A stretch of DNA of 64,000 nucleotides. Origin: Myxococcales bacterium. GTDB lineage: Bacteria > Myxococcota_A > Polyangia > Polyangiales > Polyangiaceae. The DNA is taken from contig JADJQX010000008.1 in assembly GCA_016712525.1 (NCBI GenBank), positions 1,240,001 to 1,304,000 of the forward strand. Direction: 5' to 3'. The notes under the pieces are model-generated. The model searched no databases. It was given only the letters and a program-made list of their open reading frames with translations, and was not told the origin of the DNA. This document shows positions 26,122 through 35,006 of the stretch, one piece after another (position 1 is the stretch's first letter; the number at the start of each line of letters is the position of its first letter). Position numbers and translations under genes: made by a program.

Positions 26122-27156
26122 TCAACCGGGGCCGCCGTCCGAGAGGCCGGCGTCGCCGTTCGGGGCCTCTTTCGGGAAGCCCTCCATGGGTACGGCCACG
26201 AAGCGCTTCGGCGTGGTAGCTCCCGGAGGGGCGTCGAAGAGGAGGAACACGTAGGGGCCTTCGGCCGCGAAGTAGGCTGCGAGCGGACGACGCGGGTCGG
26301 ACGACTCGTGGATCGTCGAGAGGAGCTCGGAGTGGGCTCCGTACGTGATCCGGAGCGATGTCCAATCCGGGTTCGTGAGATCGAGGGAGGTCGGGTGTTT
26401 GCCGGCGGGCCCCGAGAGCCGGAGCTCCGGGTCCTTCTCGGGAGGGAGAGACAGATCCCGTACGGCCACGTCGAGGTCGCCGACGTGCCCCGGGGGCGGA
26501 GCCACGATGTGGGAGGCCTCGAGCCGCAGGCCCGAGCCGTCGTCGCGGAGCACGAGCAGCGTGCCCTGTGTGGTGAACGGGCGATCGATCGGGGCCTCGC
26601 CTGCGCGGGTGGCGACGCGCACCCGCCGCACACGCTCGGGACCGAGGCATTGGCCCCCGGACTGCACGCAGGCGAGCTGCCGACACGCGCTCGTCTCGAG
26701 GCCGGGCTCCGTCTTCGTCGTCTCGTCGATCTTGAGCACGATGACCTCGGTGTCGGAGTCGAGCTCGAGGAGGGGATCGACCGTGACCGCCGACGCGACG
26801 TCGACACCCGACACGTTCGCGCGCGGCATGAGGGTCGTCGGGATGGGCTGCGAGGCGCTCAGGCTGAGCGCCGTGGCAGTGCCAGGGCGCGCTTTGCAGA
26901 GACGAAAGGCGGCGAAGCTCCGGGTCGCGTTGGCGAGCACGATCCCTCGGGGAGCGAGGCTCAGGCCCTTGTTCTCTGGCGCGGGTCCACCGTCGGCGTC
27001 GCTCGATCCCGTGGGCGTGGTGGGAGGTGCCGCATCGCGGGTGCCGCCGTCGGAACCGGGACGGGGATCGATCATGTCGGCGGGAGAGCACGCCGCGAAA
27101 CCCGAGAGCGTCGCAGCGGACAGCGACAGCGACATGAACCAGGACAGAGCACGCAT
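26122..27156 (-). CDS. Paralogous lipoprotein family, member 3
   Basis: 344 residues; signal sequence ends SGFAAC (lipobox). After an Asp/Gly/Pro linker the core has GIVLANATRSFAAFRLC, a conserved Cys cluster (ACRQLACVQSGGQC) followed by RVRRVRV, LLVLRDDGSGLRLEA, and near the end HESSDPRRPLAAYFA. The same landmarks occur in the two upstream genes, so this is a local triplication. No known domain recognised. GAGG upstream supports ATG. Probably cotranscribed with its paralogs and the HAD gene. Confidence 0.8.
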   Translation of the reverse strand: MRALSWFMSLSLSAATLSGFAACSPADMIDPRPGSDGGTRDAAPPTTPTGSSDADGGPAPENKGLSLAPRGIVLANATRSFAAFRLCKARPGTATALSLSASQPIPTTLMPRANVSGVDVASAVTVDPLLELDSDTEVIVLKIDETTKTEPGLETSACRQLACVQSGGQCLGPERVRRVRVATRAGEAPIDRPFTTQGTLLVLRDDGSGLRLEASHIVAPPPGHVGDLDVAVRDLSLPPEKDPELRLSGPAGKHPTSLDLTNPDWTSLRITYGAHSELLSTIHESSDPRRPLAAYFAAEGPYVFLLFDAPPGATTPKRFVAVPMEGFPKEAPNGDAGLSDGGPG

Positions 27157-27216
27157 GGGGCACCTCGAAGGAAAGGACCTACGGGTCGCCGAGCCCGGAG
27201 TGGCTCGGTCGGGAGA

Positions 27217-28281
27217 TCAACGAGCGTCAGGAGAAGCGTCGGACGGCGAGCCCGCGTCGAGCGCAGCAGCGTCGAGCCCCGCGTCGTCGATGCCGGCGTC
27301 GGGAGGGGCGGAGGACGACGCGGGGGGCAGCGGGAACGCGACCAAGCGGAGCGCGCGCCCTTCTTCGCCGACCTTCGGAGCGGTGAGGCCCAGGAGAAAC
27401 AGGCCGTAGTAGACACGGCGGGCGTAGAACGCGTCGATGTCGGTGCCGACGTCGCTCGCGCGGTGGACGTCGACGAGGCTCGCCTCGAGGGGCCCGGCCT
27501 TGAACGTGATCGCCTCCCACACGGGGCCTCGGACCGAGACCTCCGAGCCCGAGGTCAACGCCTGGCTGCCCCCTCCCCCGGCGAAGGTGACGGTCTCTCC
27601 AAAGTCGGAAAAATTATCGAACAAAAACGAGACCTTGTCCTGCGGCGGAGTCTCTTGTTGGCCGCGGGGGACCGGCCTCGATTCGAAGTACACGGCGCCG
27701 GGCGCGGAGGGGTCGTCGCGGAGGACGAGGACGGTGCTCGGGCGGCTGAAGGCGCGCTCGTCGGGCTCGCCGCTGACCTTGCGCGCCGCGACGCGACGAA
27801 GCTTGGAGGGAGGGATGCATCGACCGCCCGAGCCGCCGCATACGAGCGATCGGCAGCTGCCGCGCTCGAGCAAAGGGTTCGACTTCGTGTCGGCGTCGAG
27901 CGGGATGAGGACGACCTCGGAGACGTCCCCGACGAGCGGCGGCAGGGCGACGGCTCCGGCGACGTCGACCCCGGCGAGGCTCGACCCGGGCATGCGCGCC
28001 GTGGGATACGGAGGCTCGACGGCCTTGCTGACCAACGCGTCCGCCTCGCCCCCCGCCGGGCAGAGCCGGAACGCAGGGAAGGTACGCGACGCGTGCACGA
28101 GCACCATCGGGAGGCTCGGAGGGGGAGCGGTGGGGGGCCGGCCCCCGTCGATGCCGAGCTCGCCCGTCTCCGGACCGCCGTCGGCAGCCGCGGGACCGTC
28201 TTGCCGGTCGGGCGACGGCAAGGCACCACATCCCGACACCAGGACGGCGAGCACGAGGGCACGCTCGAACGTCGTTCGCAT
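27217..28281 (-). CDS. Paralogous lipoprotein family, member 2
   Basis: 354 residues from ATG 28281; a GGAGG sits 6 nt upstream and overlaps a more distal ATG (28293), which is rejected. Lipobox LAVLVSGC. Core landmarks: MVLVHASRTFPAFRLCP, SCRSLVCGGSGGRC, VLVLRDDPSAPG, and HRASDVGTDIDAFYA. The C-terminus is an Asp/Ala/Gly-rich tail (DAGIDDAGLDAA). The most divergent of the three paralogs. Function unknown; an envelope location is expected. Confidence 0.8.
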   Translation of the reverse strand: MRTTFERALVLAVLVSGCGALPSPDRQDGPAAADGGPETGELGIDGGRPPTAPPPSLPMVLVHASRTFPAFRLCPAGGEADALVSKAVEPPYPTARMPGSSLAGVDVAGAVALPPLVGDVSEVVLIPLDADTKSNPLLERGSCRSLVCGGSGGRCIPPSKLRRVAARKVSGEPDERAFSRPSTVLVLRDDPSAPGAVYFESRPVPRGQQETPPQDKVSFLFDNFSDFGETVTFAGGGGSQALTSGSEVSVRGPVWEAITFKAGPLEASLVDVHRASDVGTDIDAFYARRVYYGLFLLGLTAPKVGEEGRALRLVAFPLPPASSSAPPDAGIDDAGLDAAALDAGSPSDASPDAR

Positions 28282-28321
28282 AGGAACCTCCAAAGCTCGA
28301 GGCTACCCGAAAAGCTGCGCT

Positions 28322-29404
28322 TCAGTCCGCTTTGGCGTCGGCTGCGCCATCCGTCGCCCCATCTCCAGCGCCGGCGTCGGGCAGGGGTGCGGGCACGCGC
28401 TTCGGGGCCGTCACGGGGACCGCGAGGAAGCGGAGGCCACGCTCCGGCTCACTCGCAGGCGGCGTGGACACACCGACCAGGATGAGCGCAAACGAGCCCG
28501 GCGAAGCGAAGAAAGACTCGATGGCCACGCGCGGATCGGACGACTGGTGGATGTCGAAGAGCGACGCCTTGTACGCCCCGGCCGTGAACGTCTCTTTGGT
28601 GAAGTCGTTGCCGATGTCGACGATCACGCTCCGGGCCGGCTCGACGGCGATGGTATTGCCGTTGGGCCCCGTGAACGTGACCTCGCCCTTGAACTCGGAG
28701 AGGTTGCGGTAGTCGACGGCCATGCGCTTGCCCTGGGAGAGGGCTTGGCTCTGGATGGGGATCGCCTCGAAGCGGAGACCTCGCGGGCCGTCATCGCGGA
28801 GGGCGAGGATGCGCCCGGGGCTCGAGAAGGCCGAGGAGACGGGCTGGCCCAGCGAGTCGACGACGGGGACACGCGCGACCTTGCCAGCGCCGAGGCACTT
28901 TCCGCCGCTCTGGACGCAGGCGACCTTCGAGCATGGGAGCCCCTCGGCGAGGCGCTCTTTCGTCTCGCCGTCGACGCGGAGGACGAGCATCGTGTCGAGG
29001 TTGGCGAGCTCGGGGACGGGATCGAGCGCCACGGCTCCCCCGACATCGACGCCAGCGAGGTTCGAGCGAGGCATGAGCGAGGTCGGGACCGGCGCGATGG
29101 GGCTACGGCTGAGCGTGTCCTCCCCGCTCGGTGGGCAGACGCGGAAGGCCGAGTGGCTGCGCGTCGCGTTCACGAGGAGGATGCCGCTCTCGAGGGAGTT
29201 GGGAGGAGCGGCGGCTCCGGCGCCGGAGTCTGCAAACTCGGGCTTCTGATCGGCGTTGGGCGCGCGGGCAGCCTCGGCGTCGGCATTGGTAGAGCCCGGC
29301 GCCGACTCGAAGGACAAGCTCTCGCTGGCCGCCGAGCAGGCCAGACCGGCCGAGGCCAGCACGACCGAGGACGCAGCGCCGAGGGCGAATGTGCGGGACA
29401 TCAT
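28322..29404 (-). CDS. Paralogous lipoprotein family, member 1
   Basis: 360 residues. AAGGAG 8 nt before ATG 29404 fixes the start. Lipobox LASAGLAC. Core landmarks: GILLVNATRSHSAFRVCP, PCSKVACVQSGGKC, ILALRDDGPRGLRFEA, HQSSDPRVAIESFFA. The C-terminus ends in an Asp/Ala/Gly tail. First gene of the minus-strand operon 29404 to 25410, facing the kinase operon across a palindrome-bearing intergenic region. Confidence 0.8.
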   Translation of the reverse strand: MMSRTFALGAASSVVLASAGLACSAASESLSFESAPGSTNADAEAARAPNADQKPEFADSGAGAAAPPNSLESGILLVNATRSHSAFRVCPPSGEDTLSRSPIAPVPTSLMPRSNLAGVDVGGAVALDPVPELANLDTMLVLRVDGETKERLAEGLPCSKVACVQSGGKCLGAGKVARVPVVDSLGQPVSSAFSSPGRILALRDDGPRGLRFEAIPIQSQALSQGKRMAVDYRNLSEFKGEVTFTGPNGNTIAVEPARSVIVDIGNDFTKETFTAGAYKASLFDIHQSSDPRVAIESFFASPGSFALILVGVSTPPASEPERGLRFLAVPVTAPKRVPAPLPDAGAGDGATDGAADAKAD

Positions 29405-29528
29405 GGGGAAAGCTCCTTCGCGGAAGGCCGCACCTCGAGGTTAAGCACGACCCGTGCCGACGGGAAATGGGACATCGCCTCGCGGGAAGCGCCGAGAATC
29501 GCATGGACTTTCGGCACCTCACGACAAT

Positions 29529-29593
29529 CCGATCCGGCCGCGGGATGTGCCACGTGGCACAGGAGGCCTTTCTCCTCGTGCCGCTCGGATCGG
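29529..29593. promoter_or_regulatory. Nested palindromes in divergent promoter region
   Basis: A perfect 16-bp palindrome TGTGCCACGTGGCACA (29546-29561) lies between inverted arms CCGATCCG (29529-29536) and CGGATCGG (29586-29593), midway between the divergent lipoprotein and kinase operons. Candidate operator controlling both. Confidence 0.5.
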
Positions 29594-29653
29594 CGTGCGG
29601 CAAAGAAGTTGCAGCGGCCCGAGCAGTCCCGCATTCTTTCCGAGAGGCTGTGG

Positions 29654-29659
29654 TAGCCT
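29654..29659 (+). promoter_or_regulatory. Extended -10 (TGgTAGCCT) for kinase operon
   Basis: TG at 29651-29652, TAGCCT at 29654-29659, 11 nt before GTG 29671; very short leader. Confidence 0.45.
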
Positions 29660-29670
29660 CGAGAGGCCCC

Positions 29671-31059
29671 GTGTCCCAGCCCGAACCCGGCATGATGGTC
29701 ACCCCGAACGTTCGGCTCACCCGCCCCTTGGGCGAGGGTGGGATGGGAACGGTGTGGGTTGCGGAGCACCTGGCGCTGCGCACCGACGTGGTCGTCAAGT
29801 TCATCACGGGCGACCTGGCGACGAACCCCGAGGCCATGGCCCGGTTCGAGCGCGAGGCGGCCGCGGCGTCGCAGGTGAAGAGCCCCCACGTGGTGCAGAC
29901 GTTCGACCATGGCACGTCGAACGGCATGCCCTACATCGTCATGGAGCTCCTCGAGGGCGAGGACCTCGGCGACTACCTGCACCACCACGGGCGAATGGCC
30001 CCGAAGGCCGTGGTTCAGCTCGTGACGCAGCTCGGCCGTGCGCTCGACAAGGCCCACGCCAAGGGCATCGTCCACCGCGACATCAAGCCCAACAACATCT
30101 TCCTGACCGAGGGCGAGGGCGGCGAGTTCTTCGTCAAGCTGCTCGACTTCGGCATCGCCAAAGGCGTCGATTCGCCCAAGATCGACAGCGCGACCCGCAC
30201 GGGCGCCGTGATGGGCTCACCGTACTACATGAGCCCCGAGCAGATCGTGGGCGCGAAGGACATCGGGCCCAAGTCGGATCTTTGGGCGGTCGGCGTGGTG
30301 GCGTTCGAAGCGCTCACCGGAGTGCGCCCCTTCGAGGCCGAGACCATGGGCGCGCTCGCCATCTTGATCCACGGCGCCCCGCTCCCGAAGCCCACCGAGA
30401 AGGTTCCGGAGCTGCCGCCCTCGCTCGACGCGTGGTTCGAGCGCGCGTGCTCGAGGGACGTCGCGGGGCGGTTCTCGTCGGCGAAAGAGATGGCCGATGC
30501 GCTCTCGCGCGCGTTCGCCGAGGCGGGTCACTCGATCGTCCCGGGCTCGCAGGTGCCACCTTCGGCTCCCGTGTCGGACGCGGCCATGTTCGCGAAGACG
30601 GCCGAGATGGACACCCCGTTCGCGGTGGCGCCGGCGAAGAGAGCCGAAGGGGTCGAGTCGTCGACGCAGGGGCTCGCCACGAGCACCTCGATGGAGCCGG
30701 CGCGATCGAAGAAGGTCGGGCCGCTCGTCGCCGCGGCCGTGGGTGTCGCGGCGATCGTGGGTGTCGCCGCGTTCGCGATGCGTGCCCCGAGCCCCTCGAC
30801 CGCCGGTAGGCCAGACCCGAGCGCGACGAGCTCGGCGACCACCACCACCTCGAGCGCGACGGCCGCGCTGCCCAGCGCTTCGGGCTCCGCCGCGTTGCCC
30901 CCCGTAGGCCTCGCGCCGATGCCGTCGGTGAGCGTTACAGCCGCGCCCTCCGCTCGCCCCACGGGTCACGGCGGAACGAAGCCCCACGCGTCGGCGTCGG
31001 CGAGCGCCCAAGCTGCCCCCAAGCCCCCTCCGCCCCCCCCGAATGACCCTCTTTATTAA
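29671..31059 (+). CDS. Transmembrane Ser/Thr protein kinase
   Basis: 462 residues from GTG 29671. Hanks kinase domain about residues 12-280: LGEGGMGTVWVAEH loop, VVVKF Lys, HRDIKPNN, DFG and SPYYMSPEQ. A linker is followed by one membrane helix (LVAAAVGVAAIVGVAAFAM) and a Ser/Ala/Pro/His-rich extracytoplasmic tail. Its 3' end overlaps the next gene by 17 bp. First gene of a four-gene operon whose other products are all exported, so those proteins are candidate partners or outputs. Confidence 0.92.
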   Translation: MSQPEPGMMVTPNVRLTRPLGEGGMGTVWVAEHLALRTDVVVKFITGDLATNPEAMARFEREAAAASQVKSPHVVQTFDHGTSNGMPYIVMELLEGEDLGDYLHHHGRMAPKAVVQLVTQLGRALDKAHAKGIVHRDIKPNNIFLTEGEGGEFFVKLLDFGIAKGVDSPKIDSATRTGAVMGSPYYMSPEQIVGAKDIGPKSDLWAVGVVAFEALTGVRPFEAETMGALAILIHGAPLPKPTEKVPELPPSLDAWFERACSRDVAGRFSSAKEMADALSRAFAEAGHSIVPGSQVPPSAPVSDAAMFAKTAEMDTPFAVAPAKRAEGVESSTQGLATSTSMEPARSKKVGPLVAAAVGVAAIVGVAAFAMRAPSPSTAGRPDPSATSSATTTTSSATAALPSASGSAALPPVGLAPMPSVSVTAAPSARPTGHGGTKPHASASASAQAAPKPPPPPPNDPLY

Positions 31060-32050
31060 ATATATCAGGCACTTAGCTTTCCCGGCCGCCCTCCTCTCGG
31101 CGTCCATGCTCGCGGCCCCGCGTGTGGCTTGGGCCCAGCCTGCGGCGAGCGCGGCCGACCTCGAGACGGCGCGCGAGCTCATCGTCAAAGGGCGCGAGCT
31201 CCGCGACAAGGGCGACCTCGCCGGAGCGCTCGAGAAGCTCCGGGCGGCGCACGCGCTGGCGCACACGCCCATCACGGGCATCGAGCTCGCGAGGACACAC
31301 GTGGCGTTGAAGCAGCCCCTCGAAGCCCGCGACGTGTGCCTCGGGATCGGTCGCATGCCCGTGACGCGCGAAGAGACCACCCGCTCCAAAGAAGCGCGCG
31401 ACGAGGCCTCGAAAATCGCCGAGGAGATGCGACCCAAGATCGCCTCCATCACCGTGAAGGTGAAGGCCCCGGCCGACCGCACTGTGGTGATCAAGGTCGA
31501 CGACGTGGTGGTGCCGGTCGCCGGTCTCGAGGGGCGCAAGGTCAACCCTGGCAAACACGTGGTGACCGCCCGCATCGACGAGGGCACCGAGGCTCGCGCG
31601 ACCCTCGAGGTGCCCGAGGGAGGCGCCAAAGAGATCGCGCTCGAGCCCGAGGTGCCGAAGGCCGTCGCCAAGAGGCCCGACGAGGGCCCGATCGTGGCGA
31701 AGCCCGACGAGTGGGTCGAAGAGAAGCGGATCTCGCCGCTCGTCCCCATCGGCTTCGCGGTGGGCGCGGCGGGCGTGGCCGTGGGCTCGGTGGCCGGAAT
31801 TTTGGCCATCTCGAAGAAGGCGGACCTCAAGTGCGAGAACAACGAATGCAGCGCCACCGCGGCGAGCGACCTCACGACGGCGCGCGCGATGGCCGACGTG
31901 AGCACCGTCGCGTTCGTGGTGGGTGGCGTGGGCGTGGTGGTCGGAGTGGCGGGCCTCTTGTCGCCGAGCACCGTGCGCGTGCGAAAAGGCAGCCTGACGC
32001 TCGAGCCGTACGTCGCCGGAGCCGGTGGGGGATTTCATGGCACGTTCTAA
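31043..32050 (+). CDS. Exported TPR/PEGA-like protein with C-terminal membrane helices
   Basis: 335 residues. Signal peptide ends PRVAWAQ. Residues about 30-100 are a TPR-like helical pair (ARELIVKGRELRDKGDLAGALEKLR), then a PEGA-like beta region (VVIKVDDVVVPVAGLEGRKVNPGKH), then two hydrophobic segments (VPIGFAVGAAGVAVGSVAGIL and VSTVAFVVGGVGVVVGVAGLL). The layout is common beside myxobacterial kinases. Start ATG 31043 overlaps the kinase end, in a notably AT-rich patch. It overlaps the next gene by 14 bp. Confidence 0.82.
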   Translation: MTLFIKYIRHLAFPAALLSASMLAAPRVAWAQPAASAADLETARELIVKGRELRDKGDLAGALEKLRAAHALAHTPITGIELARTHVALKQPLEARDVCLGIGRMPVTREETTRSKEARDEASKIAEEMRPKIASITVKVKAPADRTVVIKVDDVVVPVAGLEGRKVNPGKHVVTARIDEGTEARATLEVPEGGAKEIALEPEVPKAVAKRPDEGPIVAKPDEWVEEKRISPLVPIGFAVGAAGVAVGSVAGILAISKKADLKCENNECSATAASDLTTARAMADVSTVAFVVGGVGVVVGVAGLLSPSTVRVRKGSLTLEPYVAGAGGGFHGTF

Positions 32051-32792
32051 GCCGCTCTTCGGCCTGGCTACGGGGGCATTCGTGCTGCTCTCGCTCGCCG
32101 CGTGCCAGCAGCTCCTCGGCCTCGACAAGCTGAAGAACTGCGACGACGGGGACCCGTGCACCGACGCGTCGACGATCCCCGACGCGTCCGACGGCAGCCT
32201 CCCCGACGGCGCCCCCGACGCGAGGGACGACGGAGAGGCGCCCGACACGTCGATCCCCTTCCCCGATGGCTCCACGCCGTCGGACTGGGTGAACTTCCGC
32301 ATGCCCGCGACGACCGGCGGCCTCGTCGACGCGGCCAGCTTCCCGGACGGCTCCCCCGTGAGGAGCTTGCTCGTCTACGATCCTCTCCCGAGCGACACGC
32401 AGATGTTCGTCACCGTGCCCGACGCGGGCTCGCCCCTCGTCACGGGCACGTTCGAGACGGTGTCCAGGCGCGTCTGGATCGCCTTCAACTCGGAGCGAGC
32501 CCCATCGAGCTTCGAGGGGGCGCGGGCCGAGTGCGCGGCCGTCGGCGCTCGCGTGCCGACGCGTATCGAGCTCGTCAGCTTGCTCGAGCCGTCGAAGCCG
32601 CGGGACGCCGGCTACGTGCGCGACGACGCGTTCGGAGGGCAGACGGTCTCGAACCTCGCGTTCTGGTCGTCGACCGCATCCCGCGAGACCGATGGCGGAT
32701 TTTCCTTGTGGATCATGGACTTCGCTACGGGCACGACGTTCCGTCAGGCGGCGAGCGGCGGAGCGAAACGGGGTGTCCTATGCGTCAAATGA
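32037..32792 (+). CDS. Lipoprotein with Lcl/DUF1566-like domain
   Basis: 251 residues. ATG 32037 follows GGGGGA. Lipobox LSLAAC. Disordered Asp/Pro/Gly linker to about residue 85, then a DUF1566/Lcl-type C-terminal domain: FEGARAECAAVGARVPTRIELVSLL, LAFWSSTAS, WIMDFATG, and the final KRGVLCVK. This domain is found on surface proteins and may bind ligands. It overlaps both neighbours, so it is translationally coupled within the kinase operon. Confidence 0.75.
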   Translation: MARSKPLFGLATGAFVLLSLAACQQLLGLDKLKNCDDGDPCTDASTIPDASDGSLPDGAPDARDDGEAPDTSIPFPDGSTPSDWVNFRMPATTGGLVDAASFPDGSPVRSLLVYDPLPSDTQMFVTVPDAGSPLVTGTFETVSRRVWIAFNSERAPSSFEGARAECAAVGARVPTRIELVSLLEPSKPRDAGYVRDDAFGGQTVSNLAFWSSTASRETDGGFSLWIMDFATGTTFRQAASGGAKRGVLCVK

Positions 32793-33250
32793 CCTGGCTA
32801 CGCTCCGCGGCCTTGGCCTCGGCGGTGCTCGTGCTCCCTGCGGTGCTGCACGCGGACGCTCCGCCCGGGCAGTACGGGGCCTACCTCTCGACGGACGACT
32901 TCATCGACGACACGAACACGGGCTTTAGCTGGCAGCGTGGCATGCCGAGCAAGGTGGTTACTCCGACCCCAGTCGCCCTCGCAGACGCCCGCTGCCCGGC
33001 GTCGAGCGGAGCGTCGCTCCCCACGGTGCGCGAGCTCGCGACCCTGCTCGACAACCAGCCGACCACGGTGCTCGGCAAGCCGGTGCATATCGACCTGAAC
33101 GCGTTCCCCCGCACCCCCGGCGGCCTCTTCTGGACGATGAGCCGGACCCCGGAGGGCAAGGTGTTCGTGGTCGACTTCGGCACGGGCGAGATCAAGACCG
33201 TCGACCCCGCGACGACCACGGCGTACGTGCGCTGCGTCTCGCGAAACTGA
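32780..33250 (+). CDS. Secreted Lcl/DUF1566-like protein
   Basis: 156 residues. Signal peptide (LASAVLVLPAVLHADA). The mature protein is one short Lcl/DUF1566-type domain: FSWQRGMPSK, DARCPASSGASLPTVRELATLL, GLFWTMSRTPEGKVFVVDFGTG, and YVRCVS at the end. It resembles the preceding lipoprotein domain, so the pair may be a duplication with one copy losing its anchor. Starts at 32780 or at 32789 (ATGA overlap); both are in frame. Last gene of the kinase operon. Confidence 0.72.
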   Translation: MRQMTWLRSAALASAVLVLPAVLHADAPPGQYGAYLSTDDFIDDTNTGFSWQRGMPSKVVTPTPVALADARCPASSGASLPTVRELATLLDNQPTTVLGKPVHIDLNAFPRTPGGLFWTMSRTPEGKVFVVDFGTGEIKTVDPATTTAYVRCVSRN

Positions 33251-33392
33251 GCGCGAGCGGCTGCCGGGAGCGCCTTGGGTCGGAAAGAGGCTGGCGACGA
33301 TCCGTCGTCCGCCTCGGAGGCTCCGGGAGGGCTCCAGGAGCGTTCTGCTCCTGCGAAATCCCCTCCGCATCGCCACGCGCGAAAAGGCGTGG

Positions 33393-33398
33393 TAGGAC
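33393..33398 (+). promoter_or_regulatory. Extended -10 (TGgTAGGAC) for LarA-family gene
   Basis: Ends 8 nt before ATG 33407; no Shine-Dalgarno seen. Confidence 0.4.
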
Positions 33399-33406
33399 GC
33401 GGCGCC

Positions 33407-34987
33407 ATGAGCCACCCCTTGTGCGTCACGCTCGATCGGCGCAGCGCCCCGCGGACCATTTTCTCCGGCGACCGCCTCGTCGAGGTCGACATGCCCGCGG
33501 GCACGCGCGTGCTCTACCCGAAGCCGCCGCTCGCCGGCCTGAAGGACGTCGACGCGGCCATTCGCTACGCCATCAGCCACCCGTACAACTCGGACCCGCT
33601 CCACGCGAAGCTCCGCCCGGGCATGAAGGTCGTCATCGCGATCGACGACATCTCGCTCCCGCTCCCGCCGATGCGCGCCCCCGACGTTCGCCAGCGCGTG
33701 CTCACGGTCGTGCTCGATCTCCTCGCCGATCACGGCGTCGAGGACATCGAGATGATCATCGCGACGAGCGTGCATCGCCGCATGACGGGCCCGGAGATCC
33801 GCCACATCGTCGGCGACAAGATCTTCAACGCGTACTACCCGGACCGCCTCTACAACCACGACGCCGAAGATCCGAAGGGGATGGTCGAGCTCGGCGAGAC
33901 GGAGCTCGGCGAGGTGGTCGAGCTCAATCGCAAGGCCGTCGAGAGCGATCTGCTCATCTACGTGAACCTGAACCTCGTCCCCATGGACGGCGGGCACAAG
34001 TCGGTCGCGGTCGGCCTCTGCGGGTACAAGAGCCTCCGCGCGCATCACAACCCGAAGACGATGCGCAACTGCCACTCGTACATGGATCCGTCGTCGTCGG
34101 CGCTGGCCACGAGCGTCGAGCGGATGGGGCGGCTCGCGAACAAAAAGCTCAATGTTTTCACCATCGAGACGACGATCAACAACCGCATGTTCGATCGGCC
34201 GCTCGAGTTCCTCGCCAAGAACGAGGACGATCTCACGACGAGCGAGCGCGCCGCGCTGAAGGCGCTCACGTTCACGCTGTCGAAGGTGCCTCAGCCCGCG
34301 CGCGAGGCCATCTTCCAGCGTGTGCCGTCGCCGTACGAGGTCACGGGCGTGTTCGCGGGCGAGACCGAGGCCGTGCACGTGCACACGCTCCGCAAGGCCT
34401 ACGAGCAGTACCTGGTGCCCATCAAGGGGCAGGCGGACATCCTCGTGTCGGGCATTCCGTACATCAGCCCGTACAACGTGAACTCGTTCTTGAACCCGCT
34501 GCTCGTGCAGGTCATGGCCCAGGGGTACCTCTTCAACCTCTACAAGGGCTCGCCGCTCGTCAAAAAGGGAGGGACGATGATCATCACCCACCCGTGCACC
34601 GACCAGTTCGACAAGGAGCACCACGCTCCGTACATCGAGTTCGTGCACAACTTGCTCCCCGAGACGCGCGACGCGATGGAGCTCCACAAGCGCTACGAGA
34701 AGAAGTTCTCGCAGAACCCGGCGTACATCCAGATGTACCGCACGGGGCACGCCTACCACCCGACCCACCCGTTCTTCATGTGGTACTGGGGCGAGGCGGG
34801 GCGCCAGCACTTGGGTCGCGTCATCGTGGTCGGGGCCGACAACGAGTACATCCCGAAGCTCCTCGGCTACGAGACGGCGCGTTCGATGCCCGAGGCGCTC
34901 GAGATGGCGCGAGACACGTCGCCCGCGTCGCCCGAGATCACGATGCTGCATTCGCCGCCGATCATGATGGCCGAGTGCTCGGCGTAG
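33407..34987 (+). CDS. LarA-family (DUF2088) nickel-pincer enzyme-like protein
   Basis: 526 residues. The N-terminal domain (about 60-260) fits LarA: VVIAIDDISLPLP, ATSVHRRMTGPEIRHIVG (His123), YNHDAEDPKGMVELG and KSVAVGLCGYKSLRAHHNP with the histidines used to hold the nickel-pincer cofactor. The C-terminal domain has GIPYISPYNVNSFLNPLL and GGTMIITHPC. LarA racemases or epimerases act on 2-hydroxyacids. The cofactor genes larB, larC and larE are not here, so activity depends on genes elsewhere. Longer than typical LarA (about 420). Confidence 0.8.
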   Translation: MSHPLCVTLDRRSAPRTIFSGDRLVEVDMPAGTRVLYPKPPLAGLKDVDAAIRYAISHPYNSDPLHAKLRPGMKVVIAIDDISLPLPPMRAPDVRQRVLTVVLDLLADHGVEDIEMIIATSVHRRMTGPEIRHIVGDKIFNAYYPDRLYNHDAEDPKGMVELGETELGEVVELNRKAVESDLLIYVNLNLVPMDGGHKSVAVGLCGYKSLRAHHNPKTMRNCHSYMDPSSSALATSVERMGRLANKKLNVFTIETTINNRMFDRPLEFLAKNEDDLTTSERAALKALTFTLSKVPQPAREAIFQRVPSPYEVTGVFAGETEAVHVHTLRKAYEQYLVPIKGQADILVSGIPYISPYNVNSFLNPLLVQVMAQGYLFNLYKGSPLVKKGGTMIITHPCTDQFDKEHHAPYIEFVHNLLPETRDAMELHKRYEKKFSQNPAYIQMYRTGHAYHPTHPFFMWYWGEAGRQHLGRVIVVGADNEYIPKLLGYETARSMPEALEMARDTSPASPEITMLHSPPIMMAECSA

Positions 34988-35006
34988 TGCGCTGACGCCA
35001 CGCTCG

